Shown one piece after another: positions 28,557-37,906 of a DNA stretch of 53,866 bases. The DNA comes from Clostridium chromiireducens. Its GTDB lineage: Bacteria > Bacillota > Clostridia > Clostridiales > Clostridiaceae. Made by a program: the position numbers and the translations under genes. The notes below the pieces were generated by a model. That model worked only from the letters and a program-made list of their open reading frames with translations, made no database searches and was not told where the DNA came from. The first letter of the stretch is position 1, and the number at the start of each line of letters is the position of its first letter. Location of the stretch: contig NZ_MZGT01000038.1 of NCBI RefSeq assembly GCF_002029255.1, positions 1-53,866 of the forward strand, read 5' to 3'.

Positions 28557-30674
28557 ATGGGTCTAACATTTGAATCAACAAAAAATAGTTCACTAACAGA
28601 CATATTTAAAATAGAAAAAAAGGAATCCCAATACATTATTGCACTTGCTGGTAATCCTAACACTGGAAAAAGTACTGTATTTAATTCCCTAACTGGACTT
28701 CATCAGCATACTGGCAATTGGCCCGGTAAAACAGTAGTAAACGCAAGAGGAGAATTTACTCATAACAGTAAAGAAAATATCTTAGTTGATATTCCTGGAA
28801 CTTATTCATTATTTGCTTCATCTGTAGAAGAAGAGGTAGCAAGAGACTTTATTTGTTTCGGAAATTCAGATGCTGTAATAGTTGTTACTGATGCAACTTG
28901 TCTAGAGAGAAACTTAAATCTTGTCTTTCAAGTTATGGAGTTAAGGCAAAATGTAATACTATGCATCAATCTTATTGATGAAGCAAAAAAGAAAAATATA
29001 ACAATAGATGCTAAAGGAATTGAACAAGAACTTGGAATTCCTGTAGTTTTATGTGCAGCTAAGAGCGGACAAGGTATAAAAGAACTAAAGGACGCAGTAT
29101 ATAAAGTTACAACTGGTCAAATAAAACCAAATCCTAAAGTTCTGATGTATGATAACTATATAGAAGAAAAAATTAAAACCATTCAACCTATTATAGAAAA
29201 AAATATACAAAATATAACTTCTAGATGGCTTGCCTTAAGAATTATCGATGGTGATAAAAAATTAATAGCTTCTATTTCTAGCAATATAGATAGCAATTCA
29301 TTAGAAGAAATAATGAATATTGTAAAAGAATCTAACCTTCATGATGAAAATAGAAATATAAGAGATGATATTTCTAAGGAAATTTATATAAAAGCTGAAG
29401 AAGTAAGAGATAAATATGTAAAAGAAGATAAATCAAAAATGAACAGAGATAGAGTGATTGATAATTATATAACTTCAAAAATATTTGGTATTCCGCTAAT
29501 GCTTTTAGTTTTAGCGGCAGTGTTCTGGGTTACAATAACTGGTGCAAATATCCCATCTGAAATGATAGCAAATGTACTTTTTGCCCTTGAGGATAAGCTT
29601 ACTTTATGGTTTACAAACATGAATGCCCCAAGCTGGCTTCACGGAATTCTTATACTTGGACTGTATCGAACCTTAGCATGGGTTGTGTCTGTAATGCTTC
29701 CACCAATGGCAATATTCTTTCCTATATTCACAATACTTGAAGATTTAGGATACCTGCCAAGAGTAGCTTTTAACCTCGATCATTTATTTAAAAAGGCTTG
29801 TGCCCACGGTAAACAATGCTTAACAATGTGTATGGGATTTGGTTGCAATGCCGCTGGAATAATCTCTTGTAGAATAATTGAGTCTCCTAGAGAAAGGCTT
29901 ATAGCAATCTTAACAAATAATTTTGTTCCATGTAATGGAAGATTCCCTACCCTAATAGCTATAGCTACAGTTTTCCTAGTTTCAAAAGGCGGAAGTGAAT
30001 TTAGTTTTTTACCTGCTTTATCAGTTACCGCCTTAGTTATTATAGGTATATCTGTAACTTTGTTAGTATCTTATGGATTATCTAAGACAATTTTAAAAGG
30101 AGTACCATCTACATTCACTTTGGAACTTCCTCCTTATAGAGTTCCTAAAATAGGGAGAGTTTTATATACTTCAATAATTGACAGAACTATATTTGTACTT
30201 TGGAGAGCTGCAGTTATAGCTGCTCCAGCTGGCGCAATAACCTGGATACTTGCTAATATATATATTGGTGATTCAAGTATTATTGGACATGTTGCAGCTT
30301 TTCTTGATCCTTTTGCTCAAATTATTGGCATTGATGGATATATATTAATGGCCTTTATATTAGGATTACCTGCAAACGAGATTGTACTTCCAATACTCAT
30401 GATGTGTTATCTATCGACAGGCTCTATGATTGAATTTAATAGCATAGATTCTTTAAGAGAAATATTATTAAATAATGGATGGACTTACCTTACAGCACTA
30501 AATACTATGTTATTTAGCTTATTACACTGGCCATGTGCTACAACTCTTTTAACAATAAAAAAAGAAACAGGGAGCTTAAAATGGACAGCCATTGCAGCTC
30601 TACTTCCTACTTGCATTGCAATTTCTGTGTGTTTTATGACAAGTATAATTTTTAGACTCTTAGGATTAGCTTAG
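28557..30674 (+). CDS. feoB: ferrous iron transporter B
   Basis: 705 residues. N-terminal G-domain: G1 GNPNTGKS (32-39), G3 DIPGTYSL (78-85), G4 NLID (138-141) with GDI-like helical domain to about 300; then a membrane domain of about eight helices with two Gate/nucleoside-recognition repeats (e.g. RAAVIAAPAGAITWIL) and a FeoB signature region with conserved cysteines (CMGFGCNAAGIISCRIIESPRERL). It imports Fe(II) across the cytoplasmic membrane. AGGAGG precedes the ATG. It ends with its own terminator; no feoC is present. Confidence 0.97.
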   Translation: MGLTFESTKNSSLTDIFKIEKKESQYIIALAGNPNTGKSTVFNSLTGLHQHTGNWPGKTVVNARGEFTHNSKENILVDIPGTYSLFASSVEEEVARDFICFGNSDAVIVVTDATCLERNLNLVFQVMELRQNVILCINLIDEAKKKNITIDAKGIEQELGIPVVLCAAKSGQGIKELKDAVYKVTTGQIKPNPKVLMYDNYIEEKIKTIQPIIEKNIQNITSRWLALRIIDGDKKLIASISSNIDSNSLEEIMNIVKESNLHDENRNIRDDISKEIYIKAEEVRDKYVKEDKSKMNRDRVIDNYITSKIFGIPLMLLVLAAVFWVTITGANIPSEMIANVLFALEDKLTLWFTNMNAPSWLHGILILGLYRTLAWVVSVMLPPMAIFFPIFTILEDLGYLPRVAFNLDHLFKKACAHGKQCLTMCMGFGCNAAGIISCRIIESPRERLIAILTNNFVPCNGRFPTLIAIATVFLVSKGGSEFSFLPALSVTALVIIGISVTLLVSYGLSKTILKGVPSTFTLELPPYRVPKIGRVLYTSIIDRTIFVLWRAAVIAAPAGAITWILANIYIGDSSIIGHVAAFLDPFAQIIGIDGYILMAFILGLPANEIVLPILMMCYLSTGSMIEFNSIDSLREILLNNGWTYLTALNTMLFSLLHWPCATTLLTIKKETGSLKWTAIAALLPTCIAISVCFMTSIIFRLLGLA

Positions 30675-30685
30675 TGTAATTCAAT

Positions 30686-30720
30686 AAAAGGTTGTAACCT
30701 AAAAAGTTGCCAACCTTTTT
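30686..30720 (+). terminator. terminator of the feoAB operon
   Basis: AAAAGGTTG (30686-30694) pairs exactly with CAACCTTTT (30711-30719), followed by T. It starts about 12 bases after the feoB stop. Confidence 0.8.
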
Positions 30721-30860
30721 ATGATTATTCATAAAAGCTTTTAAATTACTTATACATTTATCCATTTTCTAGTATAATATAAAATATATCAATTGTTATC
30801 TAATATTTATTTTTATTCAAATGTATTATACTATTATTTATAAGTAACACGGAGGTTAAA

Positions 30861-31664
30861 ATGAATAATATTTTATTTGCTTTTGGATTGACTCTTTTCG
30901 CTGGTCTATGTACTGGTATAGGGAGCGCTATTGCATTCTTTACTAAAAAAACAAATACTAAATTTCTATCTATAAGTCTTGGATTTTCTGCCGGTGTAAT
31001 GATTTATGTTTCTATGATAGAAATATTCTTTAAAGCAAAAGATTCTCTTACAAATGAACTTGGTCTAAAAGTCGGCTCATGGATTACTGTAATCTCATTT
31101 TTTGCTGGTATGCTTTTAATTGCACTTATTGATAAATTAATCCCTAGCGGCGAAAATCCACATGACATGTATAAAATTGAAGACATAAATAATAACAATA
31201 GACATTTAGATACTAAACTCCTAAGAATGGGGATATTCACTGCATTAGCTGTTGGAATTCATAATTTTCCAGAAGGTTTAGCAACTTTTATCTCTGCGCT
31301 GCAGGAACCTTCTATAGCAATACCAATTGCTGTGGCTATAGCAATCCATAATATTCCTGAAGGAATAGCAGTATCAGTACCTGTTTACTATGCTACTGGC
31401 GATAAGAAAAAGGCGTTCTTTTATTCATTCTTATCCGGTCTATCTGAACCCATAGGTGCACTTGTAGGTTATTTAATATTAATGCCTTTCATTAATGATT
31501 TAGTATTTGGTATACTCTTTGCATCTGTGGCAGGAATAATGGTATTTATATCTCTAGATGAATTACTCCCTTCAGCAAGAGAATATGGTGAACATCATCT
31601 TTCAATATATGGCCTTGTAGCTGGGATGGTAGTTATGGCAGTAAGCTTATTATTATTTTTATAA
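30861..31664 (+). CDS. zupT: ZIP-family divalent metal transporter (ZupT-like)
   Basis: 267 residues, eight predicted helices. Metal-binding helices 4 and 5 carry HNFPEG (134-139) and HNIPEG (163-168), the ZIP signature. It imports zinc and often iron or manganese. The cytosolic loop (about 95-120) is short and Asn-rich. Ribosome binding site ACGGAGG. It has its own promoter region (TATAAT at about 30773) after the feoB terminator and converges on a DtxR-family gene, so the block is a metal-homeostasis cluster. Confidence 0.92.
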   Translation: MNNILFAFGLTLFAGLCTGIGSAIAFFTKKTNTKFLSISLGFSAGVMIYVSMIEIFFKAKDSLTNELGLKVGSWITVISFFAGMLLIALIDKLIPSGENPHDMYKIEDINNNNRHLDTKLLRMGIFTALAVGIHNFPEGLATFISALQEPSIAIPIAVAIAIHNIPEGIAVSVPVYYATGDKKKAFFYSFLSGLSEPIGALVGYLILMPFINDLVFGILFASVAGIMVFISLDELLPSAREYGEHHLSIYGLVAGMVVMAVSLLLFL

Positions 31665-31695
31665 ATTATAATAAATATTATTATTAAGCCAATCC

Positions 31696-31733
31696 AATAA
31701 GTACAGGTGATTCTGGAATCACCTGTACTTATT
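31696..31733. terminator. bidirectional terminator between zupT and the DtxR gene
   Basis: AATAAGTACAGGTGATT (31696-31712), loop CTGG, exact complement (31717-31733). The stem overlaps the stop codon of the minus-strand DtxR-family gene, so both convergent transcripts share it. Confidence 0.85.
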
Positions 31734-32205
31734 TACTATTATCTTTCACATTTCTATATTCATTGAACTTTTCCATCAAATCAGGATACTTGTTAAAAAA
31801 ATTTATCAAGTCAATCATTCCATATAAAACATTACTGCTTATAGTATGTTCAATCTTTTCCGTTTCTTCCAATAAATCATCTGATATATTAAGTAGTTTT
31901 AGAAATTCTTCAATTAGATCATGACGTTTTAATAAGTACTTTCCTATTTTCATTCCCCTGCTTCTAAGAATAATTACACCATATTTCTCATATTTAATTA
32001 AATTTAAATTTGCTAGTTTCTGTATCATTTTAGTAACTGAAGATGGCTGTACATTCAATGCAGCTGCAAGATCATTAGCCCTTATAAATCCGCTCTTACT
32101 TGAAAGTCTATAGATCATTTCCATATAATCCTCAGCTGAAGGTGATAAGAGGCTTTGATTTTTTCTCATATATTCTCTAAAAGTAAAAAATTCATCTTCT
32201 ATCAT
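31729..32205 (-). CDS. DtxR/MntR-family metal-dependent regulator
   Basis: 158 residues. Winged helix: SAEDYMEMIYRLSSKSGFIRANDLAAALNVQPSSVTKMIQKLANLNLIKYEKYG (about 22-75), typical of MntR/IdeR. The dimerisation and metal domain follows (RHDLIEEFLKLL and EETEKIEHTISS supply His/Glu ligands). There is no C-terminal SH3 domain, so it is MntR-sized rather than DtxR-sized. The ribosome binding site is AGGAGCGGAG. It probably senses Mn(II) or Fe(II) and may control zupT, feoAB or itself: a 12-bp palindrome lies in its upstream region. Confidence 0.9.
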   Translation of the reverse strand: MIEDEFFTFREYMRKNQSLLSPSAEDYMEMIYRLSSKSGFIRANDLAAALNVQPSSVTKMIQKLANLNLIKYEKYGVIILRSRGMKIGKYLLKRHDLIEEFLKLLNISDDLLEETEKIEHTISSNVLYGMIDLINFFNKYPDLMEKFNEYRNVKDNSK

Positions 32206-32230
32206 TACTCCGCTCCTAACTTATTATCTG

Positions 32231-32242
32231 ATACTTAAGTAT
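32231..32242. promoter_or_regulatory. 12-bp palindrome upstream of the DtxR-family gene
   Basis: ATACTTAAGTAT is a perfect palindrome 25 bases upstream of the minus-strand start codon. Its core ACTTAAG also occurs in the middle feoA upstream repeat (28216-28222). A possible autoregulatory site. Confidence 0.35.
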
Positions 32243-32380
32243 ATTATTAGTATTTGTTAAATATATTAATTGAATAAAGATTTTCCCTTGTAATGTAATT
32301 TACAAATAAAATAAGATAAATATTTATATGTCCTAACGATAATAATAACTATATCTACAAAAGCGAAAGAGATGATTTCA

Positions 32381-33430
32381 ATGAGGAAATTAAGGCTAAT
32401 AGCGTCAACACTAGAGATATTATTTATTACATTCTTAATAATGTTAAATTATTGTAGTAACAATATTAATGCTGAGGTAACTTCTCCTTCAAATCAAACA
32501 CCTATAAAAATAGCTGTATTCATATATGATTTTAAAGATAGATATATATCCTTAGTTGGACAAAATTTCGAGGAAATTCAGAGGAATAATCAAGGAAAAG
32601 TTGAATTTACTTTTTACGATGGAATGGATGATCAAGCAGTTCAAAGTAGAGATATTAATACAGTATTAAACATAAGAGATACCGACCTTATATTGTTGGA
32701 TATTGTAGATACAAATAATTCTAAAGTAGTGATTGATAGAATTAAAGAAACAGGTATTCCAGTAATTTTATTTAATAGAGAACCCATTAATATAGAAGAC
32801 GTAAGATCCTATAATAAAGCATTTTTTGTAGGAACAAATGCATCACAAGCTGGGACACTGCAAGGTCAAATTTTAATTAATGCATGGAATTCCAATAAGA
32901 GTCTTGATACAAACAATGACGGTATAATGCAATATATTATGCTAATGGGAGAGCGAGATAACATAGAAGCTATAGAAAGAACGAGATATTCTATTTCAAC
33001 TATCAATAAGGCGGGTCTTAGAACTCAAGAACTTGATCTGAGGGTAGCTGATTGGAATAGAGATTCAGCTCGAAGTATAGTAGAGGCACTTTATTTGCAA
33101 TATGGCAGAAACATTGAGGCTATTATTTCTAATAATGATGAGATGGCAGTAGGTGCAATAGAAGCGCTTCAAAAATACGGCTATAATAAAGGAGACAATA
33201 CTAAAACCATACCTGTAGTTGGTGTCGATGGTATACCAGAAGCTCAGGAGTTAATTAAGCAAGGTACTATGACTGGTTCTGTACTTCAAGATGCTAAAGC
33301 TATGGCTGAAGTATCTTACAATATGGGAATAAATTTGGTAGATAGAAAAAATCCTCTTGACGGCATACCATATGAATTTGACAGCACAGGAGTTGCAGTC
33401 AGAATCCCTTATAAAGAAATAATTAGCTAA
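32381..33430 (+). CDS. orphan MglB-like galactose/glucose-binding protein
   Basis: About 349 residues. N-terminal hydrophobic segment (about 5-24, with a non-canonical Cys in LNYCSNN that might be a lipid site), then a periplasmic-binding-protein fold type I sugar-binding domain. The calcium loop DTNNDGIMQYIML and the later EAIISNNDEMAVGAIEAL and VVGVDGIPEAQ match MglB. No ABC ATPase or permease is adjacent; clostridial orphan copies often feed sugar signals to a sensor kinase or chemoreceptor, but none is beside it. Start choice: the first ATG (32372) abuts the only purine-rich stretch, so the ATG at 32381 is more likely. It ends at a perfect hairpin. Confidence 0.85.
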   Translation: MRKLRLIASTLEILFITFLIMLNYCSNNINAEVTSPSNQTPIKIAVFIYDFKDRYISLVGQNFEEIQRNNQGKVEFTFYDGMDDQAVQSRDINTVLNIRDTDLILLDIVDTNNSKVVIDRIKETGIPVILFNREPINIEDVRSYNKAFFVGTNASQAGTLQGQILINAWNSNKSLDTNNDGIMQYIMLMGERDNIEAIERTRYSISTINKAGLRTQELDLRVADWNRDSARSIVEALYLQYGRNIEAIISNNDEMAVGAIEALQKYGYNKGDNTKTIPVVGVDGIPEAQELIKQGTMTGSVLQDAKAMAEVSYNMGINLVDRKNPLDGIPYEFDSTGVAVRIPYKEIIS

Positions 33431-33447
33431 TTAACATGTAATTTAAA

Positions 33448-33480
33448 TTAAAGGCTCCCAAATTTACTGGCAGCCTTTAA
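33448..33480 (+). terminator. terminator of the sugar-binding protein gene
   Basis: TTAAAGGCT (33448-33456) pairs exactly with AGCCTTTAA (33472-33480), with an inner CCA/TGG pairing. It is about 20 bases after the stop. Confidence 0.75.
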
Positions 33481-33561
33481 TACTAGCTTCTATAAATATT
33501 ATTTCTTCTAACAGCGCAAAACAAATAAACAAAATACTTCCATGCAACACTGCTCATAATA

Positions 33562-34518
33562 TTAAAATTCACGCAAAGGTGTATTTTCTATCTCAAGTTC
33601 TTGAAACAGCCTTGATATAATTGATTTATATTCGTTTAAGCTATCTGTTTTTCTTATTTTCTTTGCATATTTATCACTATCCGCAAACAAATGTATCATA
33701 TAAAACCATAATTCTTTCATTTTAAATAATACATTCTTATCTCCAGAAAGGACTTTCTGATAGCCTGTGCAAACTGCATCATGGAATTCTTTAACGACTT
33801 GTTTATCTATGATATTATTATTCTTAATTTCGCTTATTAATACCGGATTTGCAATGATACCTCTGCCTAGCATTACAGTATCTAGATTTGGATACATTTC
33901 TATCAATTCTTCATAATTCTTTACGTTAAAAATGTCCCCATTATAGCAAACAGGATTTTTGCTTAATGATAGTGCATCTTTAAATACCACCATATTCGGT
34001 TTGTTCTTGTAATAATCCGTTTGTATTCTCGGGTGGATTATAAGCTCCTCTAGAGGATACTTATTAAAAATTTTAATTAACTCATAAAATTCATCTGGTG
34101 AGTCTTTTCCGATTCTTGTCTTTATAGAAATTTTCGTTGTTGCCTTTGAGAATATCTCCTCTAAAAATTCATCCAGCTCCTTTCTTCGTGAAAGAAAACC
34201 TGAACCTTTACACTTTGCAACAACTGTACCAGATGGACATCCCAAATTTAAATTAATCTCATCATAGCCAAACTTAGTTAATTCGTTCACTGTACCAATA
34301 AAATGCTCTGAATTATTAGTAAGTATCTGCGGAACTACAATAAGGCCTTGATTATGCTCAGGTAATACATCATTTAATTCTCTTGAAGTAAACCCCTTAT
34401 TTTTAGTTGGTGAGATAAATGGCATAAAATACTTATCAATTTGTCCAAAAAAAGTTTCATATGCATTTCTATATATATATCCAGTAACACCTTCTAAGGG
34501 TGCAAAATAATATTTCAT
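33562..34518 (-). CDS. dus: tRNA-dihydrouridine synthase
   Basis: 318 residues, FMN-dependent Dus family that reduces uridines in the tRNA D-loop. Seen: N-terminal MKYYFAPLEGVTGYIYRNAY, the TIM-barrel core with NLGCPSGTVVAKCKGSG (about residues 91-107, catalytic Cys at about 103), KTRIG and IHPRIQTDYYKN, VCYNGDIF and VMLGRGIIANP. The start at 34518 has GAGGAG upstream; 33 further in-frame codons lack one. Single gene. Which uridine it modifies is not assignable by eye. Confidence 0.92.
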   Translation of the reverse strand: MKYYFAPLEGVTGYIYRNAYETFFGQIDKYFMPFISPTKNKGFTSRELNDVLPEHNQGLIVVPQILTNNSEHFIGTVNELTKFGYDEINLNLGCPSGTVVAKCKGSGFLSRRKELDEFLEEIFSKATTKISIKTRIGKDSPDEFYELIKIFNKYPLEELIIHPRIQTDYYKNKPNMVVFKDALSLSKNPVCYNGDIFNVKNYEELIEMYPNLDTVMLGRGIIANPVLISEIKNNNIIDKQVVKEFHDAVCTGYQKVLSGDKNVLFKMKELWFYMIHLFADSDKYAKKIRKTDSLNEYKSIISRLFQELEIENTPLREF

Positions 34519-34695
34519 ATTATAATACTCCTCGTTTATAAATAATTTCACATCTATTGTATCCAACAAATATCTTTTTGTATAGTCACTTAATACTTTT
34601 CTATTCTGACATGTCACTTACTTTATTCTAGACGAGATGAACTTACCGGACTTACCAATAAGTCTTTGATAGAATTTTTGAACTAATACTATTGC

Positions 34696-34857
34696 TTACA
34701 ATAAAAAAATCCTGTTTTCCCAAAATAAAACAGGATTTTTTATAATCTTTATCACTTGGCATTTATTTTCTTCTTCAATTCTAAATCTTATAGGATTGAT
34801 TTTTCCGTCTTTCCTAAAATAAGCTATCATTTCTATCCTTTTAGAAACAACCTTCAT
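34696..34857 (-). pseudogene. C-terminally truncated small clostridial protein gene
   Basis: The reverse strand between two strong terminators holds a 53-codon frame that begins MKVVSKRIEMIAYFRKDG and continues KINPIRFRIEEENKC. This beginning looks like a conserved small clostridial protein of about 90-100 residues that I recall (not checked). After codon 38 the frame runs directly through the terminator stem (34704-34741), so the last about 14 residues are hairpin-encoded. The distal half of the gene appears to have been lost. A weak AAGG lies about 12 bases upstream of the ATG. Confidence 0.5.
34704..34741. terminator. strong hairpin inside the truncated small gene
   Basis: AAAAAATCCTGTTTT (34704-34718) and its exact complement (34727-34741) with T runs on both strands. 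It sits inside the 3' end of the truncated frame, upstream of the dus gene. Confidence 0.8.
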
Positions 34858-34932
34858 CTCTGCACTTACCTTACAATATGCTACTTATCATTGAAAGTAT
34901 ATCCTAATTTTAAACTTTTTAAAGTTCTGAAG

Positions 34933-34975
34933 AAAAAAGAATGATCTACTAGCATATTGTAGACCATTCTTTTTT
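34933..34975. terminator. bidirectional terminator downstream of kup
   Basis: AAAAAAGAATGATCTAC (34933-34949) pairs with GTAGACCATTCTTTTTT (34959-34975), 16 of 17. It lies about 100 bases past the kup stop on the minus strand, after a weaker GTTCAAT/ATTGAAC hairpin (35048-35065). Confidence 0.75.
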
Positions 34976-35079
34976 ATGAAACTGTAACAAAACTAATCTG
35001 ATATATAACTCTAAAATAAAATTTCTATTGCCCACAAATTTGTGGCTGTTCAATGAAAATTGAACTTAATTTTATAAGA

Positions 35080-37083
35080 TTACTTTGAAGCTCTTTTTAA
35101 AAGTTCTTGATTACAGCTGCTTAAAAAGAGTGGAACATTTTCAATATCAACATCACTAGTATCAAGCCCAAACCATCTTGTTGGAGAAACAGTAAATCTT
35201 TTTATAAATAACTTAGCTCTGTATATGAAGGCTTCCCAAAAACCCAATTCTGTTTCATATGAAAGCTGTTCTACAATTAAAGAGAAACGAAAATCACCAA
35301 CTCTTCTATCAGGCATAATAGTATAGTTTCTAGATTGAATGTTTATTTCTCCGCTTTTAACTAACTCAGTAGAGATCTGACGTAAATACACATTTAATCT
35401 TTGTTCTACTCTAAAGCCAAGTCTTAATTGGACTTTCACAATATAAAAAGTTCCAAAGGTTTCAACTTCATACTCTGCATCATAAGGGTTATCAGTAACA
35501 ACAATATTAACAAACCAATACACATCTGCTTTCTTAGGTCTTTTATCTAAGATGGAGTACATTATATTTCTTTCAATTTTCTCTGCATATTCTGAATTAG
35601 TTAAATATACAAGATTTGTTGCGTATTTAGGTCTATCAGTATCTTTTCGCAAGAGATTTAGCTGCGCTTTATAATCTTCAATTTTTACATACTGTAGTAA
35701 GCGGATTTTAGTATAGTGACCTTGAATCCATATATACATAACAGATAAGAATGCTAAAGCAATTAAAACTGCTACATATCCACCATGCATAAACTTAACA
35801 GCATTTGCAATAAAGAAAGAAACTTCAAATATACCAAAGAAAATTAGCATACTAATGGCAATAGTAGATGAAACCTTTTGTTTTAATAAGTAGTTAAATA
35901 GTAGAATAGTTGTCATCAGCATAGTAACAGTAATTGATAATCCATAAGCACCTTCCATATTTTCGGAACTTCTAAAGTGTAGAATAAGTCCAATACAAAC
36001 AATCCATAAAAGTTTATTAATTGAAGGGATATACAATTGCCCTTTAGATCTAGATGGATACATTATATGTAATCTAGGAAATAAATTTAATTTAATCGCT
36101 TCAGAAACAAGGGTAAAAGATCCTGAAATTAATGCTTGAGAAGCAATAATTGTAGCCAACGTTGAAATTATTATACTACAAATCAAAAAGCTATTTGGGA
36201 CCATTTGAAAAAATGGATTTAAGCCTTCTACATTTATATACATAGGATTTTTTCTAGCAGATAAAACCCAAGCTCCTTGACCAAAATAATTTAATAATAA
36301 ACAGGCTTTAACAAAAGGCCAAGAGGCATAAATATTCTTCCTACCAGCATGCCCAAGGTCCGAATAAAGTGCTTCTGCACCTGTTGTTGCTAAAAATACG
36401 CTGCCTAGAATAAAGAATCCTAATTTGTTTTCACTGCTAAGAAGAATCTTGATTGCATAGTATGGAGACAATGCACGTAATAGAGCCCAATCATGAGAAA
36501 TTTGCATAATCCCTAAAATTGCCAACATCGAAAACCAAACAAGCATTACTGGTCCAAACATTTTTCCGATTAAATCAGTTCCAAAATGCTGAATAAAAAA
36601 AAGTATACTTAATATTACTATTACAATGATAATAATAATATCTTGATTACTACCAAAAAGAGCGTTAAAACTTGGAATAAGCTCTAATCCTTCAACTGCC
36701 GAAGTTACAGATACAACAGGGGTTAACATCCCATCAGCAAGTAAGGCCGAACCACCAAGCATAGCTGGAATAATAAGCCACTTTGCACGATTACGAACCA
36801 AAGTAAAAAGAGAGAAAATTCCACCCTCACCTTTATTATCCGCCTTCAATGTAACAAAAACATATTTTATTGTTGTTAAAATAGTTATCGTCCAAAAAAT
36901 TAATGATAAGGATCCAAGAATAAAATCTTCAGATATATGTTCTAAACCGCCATTACCTTGAACAATTGATTTCATTACATAAAGAGGTGACGTTCCAATA
37001 TCTCCATAAACTACACCTAATGCAACTAATATTCCGCCTAAACTTAATTTACTGATACCATTATGTTTTATAGTTGATTTCAT
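35080..37083 (-). CDS. kup: KUP-family potassium importer
   Basis: 667 residues. Seen: the KUP opening GGILVALGVVYGDIGTSPLYVMKSI, about 12 membrane helices over the first 450 residues, and a soluble C-terminal domain of about 200 residues (from RLLQYVKIEDYK). It brings K+ into the cell, usually with protons. The start at 37083 has AAAGGATG upstream; a longer frame (to 37140) lacks a ribosome binding site. It is the last gene of a kdpD-kdpE-kup run on the minus strand with a 124-base gap after kdpE, so the two-component pair probably controls it. No kdpFABC is present here. Confidence 0.93.
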   Translation of the reverse strand: MKSTIKHNGISKLSLGGILVALGVVYGDIGTSPLYVMKSIVQGNGGLEHISEDFILGSLSLIFWTITILTTIKYVFVTLKADNKGEGGIFSLFTLVRNRAKWLIIPAMLGGSALLADGMLTPVVSVTSAVEGLELIPSFNALFGSNQDIIIIIVIVILSILFFIQHFGTDLIGKMFGPVMLVWFSMLAILGIMQISHDWALLRALSPYYAIKILLSSENKLGFFILGSVFLATTGAEALYSDLGHAGRKNIYASWPFVKACLLLNYFGQGAWVLSARKNPMYINVEGLNPFFQMVPNSFLICSIIISTLATIIASQALISGSFTLVSEAIKLNLFPRLHIMYPSRSKGQLYIPSINKLLWIVCIGLILHFRSSENMEGAYGLSITVTMLMTTILLFNYLLKQKVSSTIAISMLIFFGIFEVSFFIANAVKFMHGGYVAVLIALAFLSVMYIWIQGHYTKIRLLQYVKIEDYKAQLNLLRKDTDRPKYATNLVYLTNSEYAEKIERNIMYSILDKRPKKADVYWFVNIVVTDNPYDAEYEVETFGTFYIVKVQLRLGFRVEQRLNVYLRQISTELVKSGEINIQSRNYTIMPDRRVGDFRFSLIVEQLSYETELGFWEAFIYRAKLFIKRFTVSPTRWFGLDTSDVDIENVPLFLSSCNQELLKRASK

Positions 37084-37207
37084 ATTAATCATCCTTTTCA
37101 ATAAATAAAAATATAAATATAGTATGCCTCTTTCAAGCATAATAATTAGTATAATTTTGTCTAATATTAACTAAAATTATTGAAGTTTATAAACAGACAG
37201 CTAAAAA

Positions 37208-37906
37208 TTAATCCTCTGCCAACCTATACCCTACTCCAACTTCAGTATAAATATATTGAGGCTCCGCTGGATTCTTTTCAATTTTTCTTCTAAGACTAGC
37301 CATAAAAACTCTAAGAGATTGAGTTTCATTTCCTACTGCAGATCCCCAAATTTCATGAATAATAAAATTGTGGGTTAACACCTTACCAGAATACTTACAA
37401 AGAAGTGCCATTATCTTATATTCTATTGGAGTTAAGTGAATATCTTCATTATCTATAATCACTTTTCTCTTATCAAAATTAACGACTAAGCCCTTAACTT
37501 TAAAAATTTCTATATTTTCCTTTTCATTAGTACTTGATGCACTATGCCTTAAAGATACCCTTACTCTTGCTAGTAATTCGCCAATTCCAAAAGGCTTAGT
37601 CAAATAGTCATCCGCCCCTTTATCTAAGGCCTCTATTTTTTGTCTTTCACTTTCCCTTGCTGAAACAATTATTATAGGAACTTTTGACCATTGTCTTATA
37701 TTTGCAATAACATCGATTCCGTCCATATCAGGAAGCCCTAAATCTAAAATTATTAAATCAGGTTTATGTGACATAGAAAGCGCAATAGCTTCCGTTCCCT
37801 TTTCTGTTTCTATGTAATTAAATCCTTGTGCCTTTAAAGATGCTACTATAAAATTTCTTATAGGTTTATCATCTTCCACTACAAGAATATACGGTTTACT
37901 GTCCAT
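37208..37906 (-). CDS. kdpE: KdpE-type response regulator (OmpR family)
   Basis: 232 residues. Receiver domain about 6-120: acidic pair EDD (12-14), phosphorylation site in LIILDLGLPDMDG, SARESE and KPFGIGEL. C-terminal winged helix (about 130-230) with LTPIEYKIMALLCKYSGKVLTHNFIIHEIWG and TEVGVGYRLAE, typical of KdpE. The start at 37906 has GGGAG 9 bases upstream. Its beginning overlaps the end of kdpD by 11 bases, implying translational coupling. Confidence 0.95.
   Translation of the reverse strand: MDSKPYILVVEDDKPIRNFIVASLKAQGFNYIETEKGTEAIALSMSHKPDLIILDLGLPDMDGIDVIANIRQWSKVPIIIVSARESERQKIEALDKGADDYLTKPFGIGELLARVRVSLRHSASSTNEKENIEIFKVKGLVVNFDKRKVIIDNEDIHLTPIEYKIMALLCKYSGKVLTHNFIIHEIWGSAVGNETQSLRVFMASLRRKIEKNPAEPQYIYTEVGVGYRLAED

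Noticed and set aside
34756..34944. Plus-strand 62-codon ORF
   Set aside because: It opens with TTG, lacks a ribosome binding site and reads as Phe-rich antisense of the truncated small gene on the minus strand.
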